Shown here piece after piece: positions 50,055 through 60,530 of a stretch of DNA of 64,000 bases; within the stretch, counting starts at the first letter, position 1, and each line of letters starts with the position of its first letter. The notes beneath the pieces are model-generated. The model was given only the letters and a program-made list of their open reading frames with translations. It was not told the origin of the DNA and made no database searches. This DNA is from Lichenostomus cassidix (Eukaryota; Chordata; Aves; Passeriformes; Meliphagidae): NCBI GenBank assembly GCA_008360975.2, contig CM039184.1:34521797-34585796 (forward strand), written 5' to 3'. Both the position numbers and the translations under genes were made by a program.

Positions 50055-52185
50055 AGCTCGTTGCTTGGAGGCATTTCTAGCAGCTCTGTTGACAGACTAG
50101 TTTGGAATCAGATTCTCCTCCCACCTCTTACTGGTACAGTAGAATGGAATTCAAGGGTCTCTGATCAGATAAAACACTCAGCTGTGACTGTCAGCTGAAT
50201 CTCTCTAAAAACCGTTTAGACATTCTGTAGTCTTGTGAGAGACAGGGGGTTTTAAGTACTGCTATTTCAGGAACCCAGCAGATGTTCACTCCTGTTAATG
50301 ATGCCTGAGGCAGAGGTGAAAAAAACCACTGCAATGTGCCCACTCTGTGTCTGCCACTTGGAAGTACCACATTACCATTGAGGCTGAAAACTTTTTACAG
50401 CATCAGCCACCTAAATGAAGTACAAGAGTGAGGGAAACATGGATATTATTTAAGTTAAATATAATGGGCCAAACACATAAGACAAACATCCCTGTTCTGT
50501 CCCATGAGGATAAAACGTGATCTTGACCATCATTTCAGCAGTGATCTGTTTGTATCCTGGATCCATCATATAGACCCCAGCCCTGCTAACTAGAGGGGGA
50601 GGATGGAGACTGATGCATAGTTGGACTATTCCTCTTTCTGCAGAGCAGTGCAGTTTGGTTCTTTCCAAAGTTCCTATTGCTATTTGTAGGGAAATATAAA
50701 TATATGCTTGGTTTTAAATAATAAAATAATTAAGACTGCAGAAACACATAAATTGTCATTAAATGTGATTATAAAAGTGCATATCTGTGTGGCAATCGGA
50801 TGACTCATTGCCTTTTTCAATGGGCTACGGTACATGTTTTTTTGTTGTTTTTGAAAAGTAGTAACTGTGCCTTTAGAATGAATGAAACTGCTTTTTCTTT
50901 TCTCCTAGTTTTACCCTGGGTCTTTTAGAAGGAGGCTCTTAGCTGAGGGTACTAAGGTGGGGAAATTGCCAAAGGGTGGATTTGAGCATGCAGAGGGGGA
51001 TAGGGCAAACTGGCAACTGCAGGAGCACCATGGGCAAACAGGCTGCTGAGCACACCAAGAGCTGAGCTGCTACAGGGCAGAAGAAATGAAACTTTTATAA
51101 GCATTGAAGAGGACTCAGAATTCAACCAGGAAAGCCACTGAAACTATCGGGACTGAAAAATAGAACTGGAGGAAAGAATGATAGGCAATACTGGACAGAG
51201 GACATTTTTATCTGCTTCATCAAGGAGTTCTCATCTTCATTGTGTAGAGGGCTCTTGTTTCACTTTCCTTGAGACATAATATGAGTTAGCTTTAGAGAGA
51301 GAACATTTAAGCTAGTTTAAACTGCTTTTAAGGAAAATATGATATAATTCTGCCTCAAAGTCATACTTATTGAGGGAAAATTGAGAATTACTGGAAATAG
51401 GAAAGTATCATCAGGAATGTTAGGAAAAAAAATTACTATTTATGGGATAAAATCAGTAAATAATTTTATATACTCAGATTTTACAGTAACCAGTTAATAC
51501 TTAGCTTTTCTGAACTTTAAAAAACAATATGGTTTAACTGGTTAGAATTAAAATCAAAAAGGTGATCTGCATAAGTTTAGTGATGTTTGTTGGTTTTATT
51601 TTCTCTCATTTACATTCAGAACATCTGTCTCTGGCACTCACAAGTGTTGGTAGTTCATCCTACTTCTCCACAGGACAACATCATTTTAAAACCCCTTATA
51701 TTGTAGCTTGTAGTCAACCTAATAATATAAACAATTTAATTCAAATGCCAACTAAACAATAACTTTATTTTGTCCTTGCATTGTATATTTTCAACACTTC
51801 AAACTTATTTACTATGATGTTTCCAAACATGACTTCTTATTCTTTTCTGATGACATTTGAATTATTGAAGGATTGCATCTTGACTGCAAAACTCTCAGAG
51901 TGTCTGAAAGAATCTAAATCTATTCCAGGCAGTATAAATAATTCATGCTCAATTCTTCTCTCAGCTGTGGGAATGCTGCTGCTTATTTACAGCACACTTC
52001 AAGGGGAAAAAAAACCCCATCTTTTTTTATTAACACTTCTCTGCTATTATATAAAGCTGGTCATATGTTCTTATAGTACCTTAAATATATTTACTGTGAT
52101 TAGATGTAAATTATCTTTAATTTTCTATTATAGTTACTTTGTTCTTTTGCTCTTCATTTATGAACTTAAATTAGCAACTTTGGGC

Positions 52186-52207
52186 TTTTTTTTTTTTTTT
52201 TTTTTTT
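52186..52207. repeat. 22-base poly(T) tract
   Basis: An uninterrupted run of 22 T on the plus strand followed by AAAC. No retrocopy is recognised on either side. Confidence 0.75.
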
Positions 52208-53800
52208 AAACATGATTTACATGATCTAGTAAATCAGTGTTTTCCCATAAGGGATCCCCCCTTACCCTTTCAGAACCAGAGATTGAGAAGGATGGGGGGC
52301 AAGAGTTCAAGGACCTCCAGGCTTTGACTTTTGTCTGCCTGGTTAAGGATACTGAATGTGTCCATGTAAACATGAAAAGTCTTCCCATTACTTTTCATTC
52401 TACCATAGAATGAAAATAATGCTTTTGAACATTTCTTTGAATCAAAAGTGCCCACTTTTCAGCTGAGCCTTAGATTGCTTTTTTTTTTTCCCCTTTGCAT
52501 GACTCCCCTCTTCAGAAATAACTGGAAATTCTAGCCCACCTTAGCAAAGGCCCTGCAATAACTTGCTGCTTGATTACCTTCCACAAAGTGTTCAGATATT
52601 GCTGCTAAGAAATGTAGTTTGCTGGATTCCCTTCAGTGAAATCTGTTTGGATAGGCTCTGACTATTGTGTCTGATTCCATCTGAAGAAATAAAGGGGAAA
52701 CTAGAAAAGAAATGTTTAATATGCACTTACCCATGCTTCATTTTCTACATCATTGGTATGGGAATTCTTGAGGGAAATGCTACGTGTAAGCTTCTAACTT
52801 TAGCTCTTTCCCTCATACTTCACATGGGGCATGTTTAAGTGCAAACGTAAATGTAAATATTAACTGTTAAAGCTAACAAAGCCCTCACAGATTTTAGTTT
52901 GTACTAATGTGTGGTATATTTGCAAGATAACTTAGAGGACTAGTACTAGAAGTAAAGGTGCTGCTGCTGCCATTATGTTGTATTGATGCCTGTAATCCTT
53001 TTCAGTTACATAAATTAATATATCCATGGTGATAGTTCAATTCTCTGTACTAGACAAGCTATTTCCGTCTTGTAGCTGTAAATCCAGATGAATCCTATCA
53101 ATTAGGGAATAAGCAAAAATGAGTGTGGGACTATCCTCCTTTTCTTAGAATAGAAGTAGCATCTATTTCAGAGAAAATTATTTCATTTGATCCAGGAAAT
53201 TATATAACTACTTTCTCAAGGACATATGCCCTACAGGTAATGTTCCTTTTCAAGGAGCTTTCTCTTGTGATTAGTATATGTATCTTAACTTACGTCTAGA
53301 GATGTTTTTGTTTTACATAAAATCTCTGAGCCTTTCTTGAGTGTTACTGTGTTGTGGAACTTCTCTCAATATGTATCCCATCATGGTGTCTTACAAGTTA
53401 ACTGAGGTCTGTGGAGAAGTTCCTTGAGCATTCTGCAAACATTTTCAATGGCACTGAGTGGGTGTTACCTCTGTTCTCTCCATTTCCAGTTTACTTAGGT
53501 TAAATACAAAGCATTCTAATAAAATGCATCCTTTTTTTTTTCTAACCTCTGATTTACACCTAGAGAGCCTTATAGATGTTTTTCCTACCAACAAACAGGA
53601 TTCTTTTTCTGGCTAGTGAAGATTAATGCAACAAATAAACTTTTAAATTAAATGATTAAATAATTAAGAGTTACAAGAGAGGCATTAGATGTCACTGTTT
53701 TGAAATGCCTGGAGTGAAAACAAAGTGGTATTGAGTTTTACAAAGGACTTCTCCACACACAATGCTTTAGGATGTTTTTCTCTGGGCATAAATCACATTA

Positions 53801-53835
53801 ATACTTTCCCTCTAGTTCCATACTTTCCCTCTAGT
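53801..53835. repeat. 16-bp direct repeat, two copies
   Basis: ATACTTTCCCTCTAGT occurs at 53801-53816 and again at 53820-53835, separated by TCC, so the period is 19 bp. It is a small local duplication. Confidence 0.8.
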
Positions 53836-54182
53836 GTCTGGGGCCTGTGATTCCAGAAAGATGATTTTCGTAGTAGAGATGGGCCAATAAGACATTGAGT
53901 GTCTCAGTCCTTTCCATGCCCTTTCTTTGGCTGTTCATGTATTTCTAGAATCCTTTCTTACTGCACTTTGCGTTACTTACCAGGATTAAATCCACATGAG
54001 ACTGGGCTTTCCTAACGCTATCTGTGATCCATCAGAATAACACTATATTTCTCCTGGAGTATAATTACAATTTATTAATGCACACTGCAAATATATGAAA
54101 CCTATTCAAAGAATTAAAAAAAACATATTTAGGAATAATTCTTGAACATCTATATTGTTTATAGTTTGCTTACACTTGCCAG

Positions 54183-54241
54183 ATAGAAGATATTATTTGC
54201 CATTATAGAATATAATAATAGAAGATATTATTTGCCATTAT
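54183..54241. repeat. 24-bp direct repeat, two copies
   Basis: A 24-bp string that begins ATAGAAGATATTATTTGCC is found at 54183-54206 and, without change, at 54218-54241. The copies are separated by 11 bp that are also AT-rich (period 35). The identity suggests a recent duplication. Confidence 0.85.
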
Positions 54242-54464
54242 CTGAAAATATACAAACATGAACTAACTTTATTTGATAAAAATCTACTGTTTGCTATATG
54301 AATTTACAGTTACCCCATGCTTTTTATTGGGGTTCTTGATTGACAGTGGTATAGCAGCACAAAGTATATATCCTATTACTTGTTTTTTGGAAACAAATGT
54401 TAGAAAAATGTGGTGGAGGCTCTTCCCATGTTGTTAGTACTCATATTACTCTTCACAAAGTTTT

Positions 54465-54580
54465 CATAGAGTCATAGAAAACTTTTGATTAGAAAGTACT
54501 TTTAAAATCATGACGTTTCAACCCCCTGCCATGGCAGGCACACCTTCCACTAGGCCAGATTGCTCAAAGACCCATGCAGC
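54465..54580 (-). mobile_element. CR1 LINE 3'-end fragment
   Basis: On the plus strand this starts with CATAGAGTCATAGAAAAC and continues through CAACCCCCTGCCATGGCAGG, CACCTTCCACTAGGCCAGAT and TGCTCAAAGACCCATGCAGC. It is the reverse complement of the CR1 3' UTR, in which the GGCAGGG, ACTAGACCAGGTTGCTCAAA and CCCCATCCA motifs are standard. Only the untranslated end is present. The fragment is diverged but clear, and matching fades after about 54580. It lies about 430 bp upstream of the olfactory receptor relic. Confidence 0.88.
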
Positions 54581-55008
54581 ATTTGACTGTTTTGTGACTT
54601 CCCATCTCCTCACAAGGATGGAAGGAACATTGAGCAAAGGACATAAGACAAGGTCAGTTACTTGAAAGAAGTGAAAATCAGTTGTGGGGTTTTTAAGGTA
54701 CTTTGAAGAGAAATTGCATTTTCAGAGAAGCGAAGTTACTATTTTCATACTTACTGTTGGTTAGGTGCAAAACCAAAGTGCTAAAAACTGAATTCAGTGT
54801 TTGGTTTCAAAAGCTGTATTCAAGCAGAATTTTCAAAGTTCTCAAAGTAACCATTAACCACTTCTGTTCCATGTAGGCACTAGTGCTGTAGCCAGGAGCT
54901 TTCTGTGGAGCAGCAAGATTAGAGAGTGCTAGGAGTGGCGATAAGGGACTCTGCTACCAGCAGAGCCCTGTGTGCATGGGAATGAGCAGTGCTGGGGAAC
55001 ATGCCACC

Positions 55009-55439
55009 AGCAGGATCAACCACTTCTCTAGTATTTCCACAGGGATCTTTCACTCCTGCTTAGGCTCTCAGTAGCAAGCTGGTGCTTTTCACCCTGTCCT
55101 TCATGCTCAGCATCCTGAGCATCATCATTGTCTTCATCTTCTAAACTTATAGTCATCAACAGTTGATAATCAGCCTTGCTATCATCTACTCTGTTGGTGG
55201 CTGGCTGAAAGCTTTCAGCACGTGTGCTTCCCACCTGACCATGATCAGCCTGTTCTTCAGGACCATTGTCTCTATTTATGTGCATCCCAGCTCCCATTTC
55301 TCAGTGGATGAAAACAAAGTAGCCATTGTAATCTATACTGTGATGATCTTCATGCTGAACCCTCTGTTCTACAGCCTCAGAAACAAGAGGTGAAGGCTGC
55401 ACTCAGGAGGATGACACACAGAATAATAACACCAGGGTA
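55009..55439 (+). pseudogene. Olfactory receptor pseudogene, C-terminal half
   Basis: Translation in pieces gives the second half of a class II olfactory receptor, an odorant-sensing seven-helix GPCR. In order, it shows an RINHF-like piece at 55015-55026, DLSLLLRLS at 55043-55069 (end of extracellular loop 2), KLVLFTLSFMLSILSIIIVF (helix 5), KAFSTCASHLT (start of helix 6) from about 55208, a loop with HPSSHFSVDENK, and helix 7 with MLNPLFYSLRNK ending at about 55387. The PMLNP-like and KAFSTC motifs are diagnostic of the family. The tail continues as VKAALRRMTH after a frame change, ending at TAG 55437-55439. Damage includes a frameshift near 55070, an in-frame TAA at 55142-55144, and a 1-base loss in the usual AAGGAGGTG at about 55388. 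The first four helices are missing or unrecognisable. It is a decayed, inactive copy, resembling olfactory receptor families 5 and 8 more than the bird-expanded family 14. Confidence 0.92.
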
Positions 55440-58400
55440 GAGACAGACCTTTACAAGAGACAGAGCTTGACTGAGGGCCAGCTCCTCACAGCTGTGTGAG
55501 CTGCTGTTTTATTCTGCCTTTATGTTCTGCTTGCAGAAAAATTAACATCGTCTTTCACTTAAAGTAGTGTTCCATCCTCTGTAATGGAGCAGCTTAGCAC
55601 TGCCTGTATTGTTTCTCCTAGGATGTGAGCCCATGACTCTGGCTTTGATAGCCCAGGTGAGGATCATCACACATCACATGTGTACTCCTTAACTAGTACA
55701 ATTTACAATGAATGACTTTTGGGGTCACTTTAGATATCAGCATGCAGGTGAGACAAAACCCTCTTGTTTGGCTCAAGAGCAGAGTTTATTCTGTTTGCAT
55801 GGTGGCTGAATTTTTTTTTCCTCAATAGTTGTATTACTTGAGTGATTTTATATGACAGTACATTTGGATGTAATTCACTTTCTTCTGGAGGAAAATAAGA
55901 AAAGAAAAACCCTAAGAAAATAAAATAGCAGAGTAGTTGTTATGCTTCTTAAGGGCATGAGATATCTCTGGAGACTCATGAAACACAGGGGACAGATTTA
56001 AAAAGCAGAAATTGCCCATTATAGATCTTCAAGAAGACAGAACCTGCTGGATTAACTAAAGTGTGCCTTGCTTTCATAGGACCTGGAGCACTGGAATTTA
56101 TATGCCAATGCTCTTACATCTGCAGGATGGCTCTTGTGCTGAAATAATACCTCTAACTAACATAAACCATGGACTGAATTTCCAGAGTCTGAGTTTACCC
56201 ACTATTCACAATCATACACCAAGCATAATGTAGCTCCTGCAGTCTTTCTCCACAATAGGTTCACACCAACCTCCCAAGTCCTCACATACCCAATGTCCCA
56301 ACCCACCATATCACACTATAATTTGAATTGTTCCAACTTGGGCCCATTTCTACAACTTATTTTTCTGGTAGGCCTCTGGTCCTGCCTCCTGGCCAGATTG
56401 GCTTGAGGTTAGATGGAGTGAATGGTAAATTACCAAGAGTCCTTTCTGAAACAACAAAGTCTGTCCTGAGAAAACAGGACAGAACAATTGATATTGACGT
56501 GTCTTTCTGGACTACAGTGACTCCTGATATAAGTATCTCTTGGACAGTAATAGCAGTAGCTGAAATACTATCTGTATCTCTCAACTCTGTCTAGAGTCAT
56601 GCTGTAGCCTACAGTGTGCCTGCTAGTGTCCCAGTTTGAGTTTTTGTGTCAGCAAGTCAGCTCCCTCTGAATTTACTGATGTGGAAATAAGTCTGTAGCC
56701 CTTTAGGGACTAGAGGAGCAAACACTGTCTAACCAATTCCATTTTGGAGGCTGATATGTGCTCAAACTCAGATGAGCTAGTTGAAGATGTGTGTAAAATT
56801 CTGGACAGTTTATTTTGTACTGTTACACAGTAGGTTTCTGTGAATTGCAAAATGGAATATGTTCCTTTTGATCACCTTTCCAAAAAGTCCTGTGGAAGAA
56901 ATAAATGCCTGTATGCCTGTGTGTATATTTTTTACACAGGGTATTTTGAAATCCACGGACTTTTTATTTAATACTTGTTTTAGCAGGCCTTTTTGTCTGT
57001 TTGGTTTGGGTTTTGGTGGTTTGTTTTTGGTTTTTTGTTTGGGTTTTTTTTTGTTGTTGTTGTTGTTTTGTTTTTTTGGTTGCTTGTTTTGGTTTTTTTG
57101 TTTTTTGTTTTTTTTTTTAAATCTAGTGTGTAGTAAAGAACACACACATAGACTGACTCAAGGAGAACCAAGAGATCCAATCTTGCTTCTCACTTCACTG
57201 CTGACACTGCATAATTCTCTGTTGGGGATAAAAGGAAGTGTTTATTTTGTGCAGAAAATAAATAGCAAAATTACACTTTTTGTTAGTCCTTGGGAGTCCT
57301 AGCACTAATACCCCACTTTCTCTGTGCCCTCCCGAATTGTTGTCTTCTCTCTGCGTAAATCTATAAATGGATAAGAGTTATCAGAGTGAAGGATATTTTG
57401 AATTCAGTATCATATTTCTAATCCTAAATACCTAAATACCAAATTAGAGTTCGAGGCCGAAGTGATTACCTGTATGAATTTCTCTTTAGTATGTTAACTT
57501 GCAATAATCTGACTATATTAGAATTAAAGTTTCTTTTCTGTTGAGAGAATTGAAAATCTCTGAGAATATTTATGCTTAATTTTATACTTGTAGAGTGAAT
57601 CTAATCTTACTCCATTTCTGGTGACATTCAGCTTTGTATTAAGCTGTGCTATCAGTTTCTACAGATTTTCTGTATAAAAAATACCTGCTTTTATGCTCTC
57701 TTAGCTGTTTTCATTTCAAGGTCTTATAGTAAATGTGTGTAGGGGTAAAGGTATTTTTGTTTATTCTATTGTTTGCTCATACCTATCCTTAAAAGGTTCA
57801 ACTAATGTGGACTCTGTCTTGCTCTAGTGTGGGATTGTAATTGCTTAATAATCAAAATTATTTTGAAATACTCTCTAATATATAAAAATATCAATGAAGC
57901 TTGGTCTCTTAAGCCTTACCAGTTTTTGTTCCCCTTGACTAGCTAGATTTTTCAGGGTAAACTCTCTCTGATACTAACAAGATCCCAGTAATGAAGGAGG
58001 ATCCTGTTCTACAAACAGATTCCTGATTCTTTCCCCAGTCAGAGTCATCTCCCTTTTTTTTTTTTTTTAAACTCACTTTTCCCAAAATTTAAGAGCATTT
58101 CCAGTTATCAAAAAAAGTAAATACTAGTTGTGGGAGAAATTCTTAGTTAAATTTTTTCTGCCATGGATTTTTTTTTTTTTAATATGCTAGATAAATCACT
58201 TAAATCAGGGCAAAAACCCCTCAAACATCTGTGTTCCTTTCCTCCTCGTGTTGGGCCATAAGATGGGGATATTGGAAAGCTTTTGTGCACAAAGGAAAAG
58301 TGCACCAAAAAAAAAAAGGAAAACCCTGCCTTTCCTCCAGGTGTTCTGATCCCAAGTCTTACTGCTGTCCCAAATAGAAAGTAGAGGTAATACAGCCCCT

Positions 58401-59599
58401 TCTCTTCTAAATATTGCCATTCTGATAGTGATAAGCAAAAAACTCAGCACATTGGATAAGAAAACAAGTAATTCTGGGTTCCTAGAAGACCTTGTTACTG
58501 TTCTGAAAATGAAATATAAGGTCTGTATCAGAGATATATTTTTAAAAATAAGCAGAAGAAATACTTTCTAAAGTATATTTCCTATTGAAAAAAGCAACTT
58601 GTGCTCACACAGGAACAATATAGAAACACTTCAAGTGCATACCTTGAAATGTCAGTACATCCTGATGTCCAAGAACTTCACTTTTTTAAAGTATTTTATT
58701 TCATGTCTATAATTTTCCCTCCATGATATATTATTTTGACTGTGCTTTCCACGTATATTGCAATGGCAAGAAAAGAGATTTATAACAAAAAAGTCAATAT
58801 CAGGGTGTTTGTGACAACTGTTGCAGTGTATACAAGATGTTTCAGGGAAGGGAGGAAATGTGTCTTATTCATACGAATTGTGAGAGACAGAGCAGTGAAA
58901 ATGAGTGTGGGGAAGTAGGCAATCCCTTCAGTCTCAGAGATCTCACATACTCCTGCCTCAAACAGTTTCCAGTCACTCTCTTCGCAGAGTTGAATTTGTT
59001 TGATTCTGTTAAAAGTCACAGGAACACAGCAGATACTGGTTCTAATCAGTATTCAGAGGAGGGAAATGGACTCTGAAAAGGAGAAAGAAAATCAACCTGA
59101 AGCCATATTGGTTGATGGGAGGCCACCTTGACTCTCTGACAAGTACAAAAGAATCTTTGTGTCATGTGAAATCTCTTCAGAGCAATTCTTCTGAAGTAGT
59201 GAATTTGAGAAGAACCAGGGGATGCCAATCCAAAGATCACATTGAAAATTAATTATTCATTTCCCTGCTTGTTAAAATCTTACCTTCAATCACAGGTACA
59301 TTATCTTCAGTTCTTGGTTGGTTTGATGAACTGTGAGAAAGCAAACCCTCTAACTCCTTTTTTGAAGTGTTCTGGGTTTTTTCTGACTGTGCTTGGTCCT
59401 TGAGAGGAAGACATGAGAAGGAAAGAAAAGCATATTAGAGGATTATTAAGTTTATTTGAAGATGGGTACTGCACTTTGCTCTCTAGCTGATAGGGCACAA
59501 ATCAATGCCTTTCTCTATTGAACTGGGGGGTGGGACATGTTGGGGGAAGGAGAAGGATAGATGGGTTTGGACAATACCCTTGCGCATATGTTGTAATTC
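55440..59599. other. Stretch without recognised genes
   Basis: No gene is recognised after the olfactory receptor relic. The T/G-rich tract at 56990-57118 is listed separately, and poly(T) runs of about 13-15 bases lie near 58054 and 58170. An 88-codon frame at 56328-56594 shows no domain that I know. The rest is AT-rich and unassigned. Confidence 0.5.
56990..57118. repeat. T/G-rich low-complexity tract
   Basis: About 130 bp whose plus strand is almost entirely T and G, in blocks such as TTTGG, TTTTGG and a short GTT trinucleotide run (about 57053-57066), ending in a T run. Many GG pairs are spaced by T, so two-layer G-quadruplexes are conceivable on the plus strand. The minus strand gives a Lys, Asn, Gln and Pro-rich open frame that is only a composition artefact. 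Confidence 0.7.
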
Positions 59600-59680
59600 T
59601 TGGGGATGTGGCAGGGCAGGGAGGATGACTCGATCTTTGTGAGCCCCTTCCAACTTGGCTTATTTTGTGATTCTGTGACA
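59600..59680 (+). mobile_element. CR1 LINE 3'-end scrap
   Basis: GATGACTCGATCTTTGTGAG, then CCCCTTCCAACTTGGCTTAT, then TTTGTGATTCTGTGAC is the plus-strand 3' end of a CR1. The usual GGACTCGATGATCTTTGAGG, TCCCTTCCAACCTGGCTATT and GATTCTGTGA tail are all recognisable. Only about the last 60-80 bp are present, and the 5' limit is uncertain. There is no coding sequence. Confidence 0.82.
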
Positions 59681-60511
59681 TAGAAATATACAAAGTGATA
59701 CTATCTTAGGTTATGGTGTAAAAGATGACTAGGATCAAGTTTAGACTTTGTCAGATCTGAAAATTATCTCAGCATCCTAAATGTCTCATTCCCTTGACAT
59801 CAGAGATTTTGGAACTTGCAACACTGAGAGTGGGCTAGATGTGTTCTCTCATGTTAGAAAATTACACAGTTTGCTAAACAAACTAAATGCACACAGCAGT
59901 GAATTCGGAATCAACCAGTGTTTTTCCCAATAACATTCTTAGGTAGTCAACATTAGTTGCCTTCAGGTCCTCTGACAGAAAGTGCAAGTTATCTGTACAG
60001 ATGGACTATATAGATAGCTAATATAGATACAGATGTATGTTTTAAGTTAAAAAGTACAGGTCAGTACTTCAGACTACTACTGAATAAAAGCCAAGTCTTC
60101 CTCTGTCTTGTAGTAGTTTGGAGAATCCCTAAATTTTGCTTCATTGGAATATTCACTGATAAGGCAGAGACTAGTGCTTCTGCAAAGGGTGAATGTGCAG
60201 GCATGCATACATCTTGTGAGCACATTTTACAAATGGTTCTGATAGATCAGTTCTGTAGAAATTTGAACTCTGGTAATAAAAATGTAATCCCTTCAAATAA
60301 AATATTTATTGATTCTTTCTGTGGTTCCTTCATGTATCCTCTGACTACTTCTTATCTAAAGACCAGCTTAGTACTACAGAGTCCTAAAGAAGAATGAATA
60401 GGATCTAAGGGTGATATCTTGAAAAAACTGTCTACTGTGTTAACTTGAAAAACTACTTTTTCATTAGATAAATGATGCATAGCTTAGCTCTTGTAGACCA
60501 CCATTACTGAC

Positions 60512-60530
60512 AAAAAAAAAAAAAAAAAAA
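60512..60530. repeat. 19-base poly(A) tract
   Basis: An uninterrupted run of 19 A on the plus strand. The preceding DNA does not resemble a spliced transcript, so a retrocopy cannot be supported. Confidence 0.75.

Larger units (their letters stand above)
48946..54464. other. Stretch without recognised genes
   Basis: I recognise no gene. It includes a GT microsatellite at 50037-50054, a 22-base poly(T) at 52186-52207, a two-copy 16-bp repeat at 53801-53835 and a two-copy 24-bp repeat at 54183-54241. A GC-richer patch at about 50920-51080 does not resemble an element I know. A 142-codon plus-strand frame at 51781-52209 runs into the poly(T) and is hydrophobic because of T richness. Confidence 0.5.

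Noticed and set aside
51781..52209. 142-codon hydrophobic plus-strand frame resembling a membrane protein
   Set aside because: The hydrophobicity comes from T-rich codons, and the frame runs into a 22-base poly(T). I see no conserved family motif.
56810..57302. Open frames on both strands of 111-147 codons rich in Lys/Asn/Gln or Phe/Leu/Gly
   Set aside because: They read through the T/G-rich low-complexity tract, and their composition follows from it.
60512..60530. Poly(A) as the tail of a processed pseudogene
   Set aside because: The upstream sequence shows no gene-like content and no flanking direct repeats that I could find. Processed pseudogenes are rare in birds.
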